Assembly (NCBI GenBank): GCA_001792895.1
Contig: MARA01000009.1
Location: 372,001 to 436,000 of the forward strand
DNA: 64,000 bases
DNA from: Lentinus brumalis
Taxonomy: Eukaryota; Basidiomycota; Agaricomycetes; Polyporales; Polyporaceae
Direction of reading: 5' to 3'
Position numbers and translations under genes: made by a program. Below, piece after piece: positions 63,942-64,000 of this stretch (the first letter of the stretch is position 1; the number at the start of each line of letters is the position of its first letter). The notes beneath the pieces were generated by a model. It worked only from the letters and a program-made list of their open reading frames with translations. It did not search any database and was not told the DNA's origin.

Positions 63942-64000
63942 TAAGGAGCCCTTTGCTAATGCAGTCACATCACAAATACCCCGAGAGCGATTGACTACTG

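Overview
The window is a stretch of a filamentous basidiomycete genome, most likely an Agaricomycete. Genes are broken by many short (about 45-65 nt) introns with GT..branch CTRAC/Y..AG signals, and many genes have a TATA box 60-140 nt upstream of the ATG. It carries a TET/JBP-type dioxygenase gene of the kind expanded in Agaricomycetes, an intron-containing tRNA-Trp, and typical fungal families (Ish1/Msc1, GH18 pair, fungal amino-acid permease, F-box proteins). All functional names come from reading translated sequence; no search was run.

Layout. 0-0.5 kb: 3' end of the ER chaperone Lhs1/GRP170. 0.6-2.5 kb and 18.6-20.6 kb: two copies of a non-coding interspersed repeat (family 1) with a TATA promoter at one end and a highly structured RNA domain at the other. 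3-7.5 kb: two related small membrane-protein genes and a possible degenerate third. 8.1-11.2 kb (-) an amino-acid permease with a 917-nt intron, followed by (+) an MFSD1-like transporter at 13.8-16.1 kb behind GATA sites. 16.7-17.7, 23.2-24.2 and 25.1-26.0 kb: three copies of a second repeat family with conserved intron positions; the last two form an inverted pair. 21.1-22.8 kb: an Ish1-repeat stress protein. 26.5-29.8 kb: a tandem pair of secreted GH18 enzymes. 30.8 kb: tRNA-Trp. 31.3-34.7 kb: housekeeping genes BAP31/Yet3-like and Ubp6/USP14. 35.5-38.7 kb: an F-box gene and a second gene split by a 267-bp MITE. 39.8-40.3 kb: a small protein with a Zn2Cys6-spaced cysteine cluster.

41-45 kb is a graveyard of gene pieces: an S53 protease propeptide running into the end of a Sec13-like WD protein, a mitochondrial EF-G copy without its GTPase domain and with internal deletions, and the first part of RRP9. 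The RRP9 piece ends exactly at a complete 5,075-bp hAT transposon (45,106-50,180) with 17-bp terminal inverted repeats, an 8-bp target duplication, a multi-exon transposase and a second unknown gene.

50.2-64 kb looks like a second mobile or accessory block. It begins with a strong 36-bp-arm hairpin, then a very large gene (50.4-57.3 kb) in which a TET/JBP-like Fe(II)/2-oxoglutarate dioxygenase domain is followed by eight 37-residue repeats and a long unknown C-terminal region. Four unrecognised genes follow, several showing single-base frame breaks. No KDZ transposase, the usual partner of such dioxygenases in mushrooms, is visible before the window ends.

The most novel signals are (1) the structured end of repeat family 1, whose two copies share base-paired stems by compensatory changes and whose topology matches an HDV-like nested double pseudoknot; (2) the TET/JBP-repeat fusion block; (3) the two-gene hAT element; (4) the cluster of captured gene fragments; and (5) a MITE insertion that can be read back to an uninterrupted pre-insertion frame.
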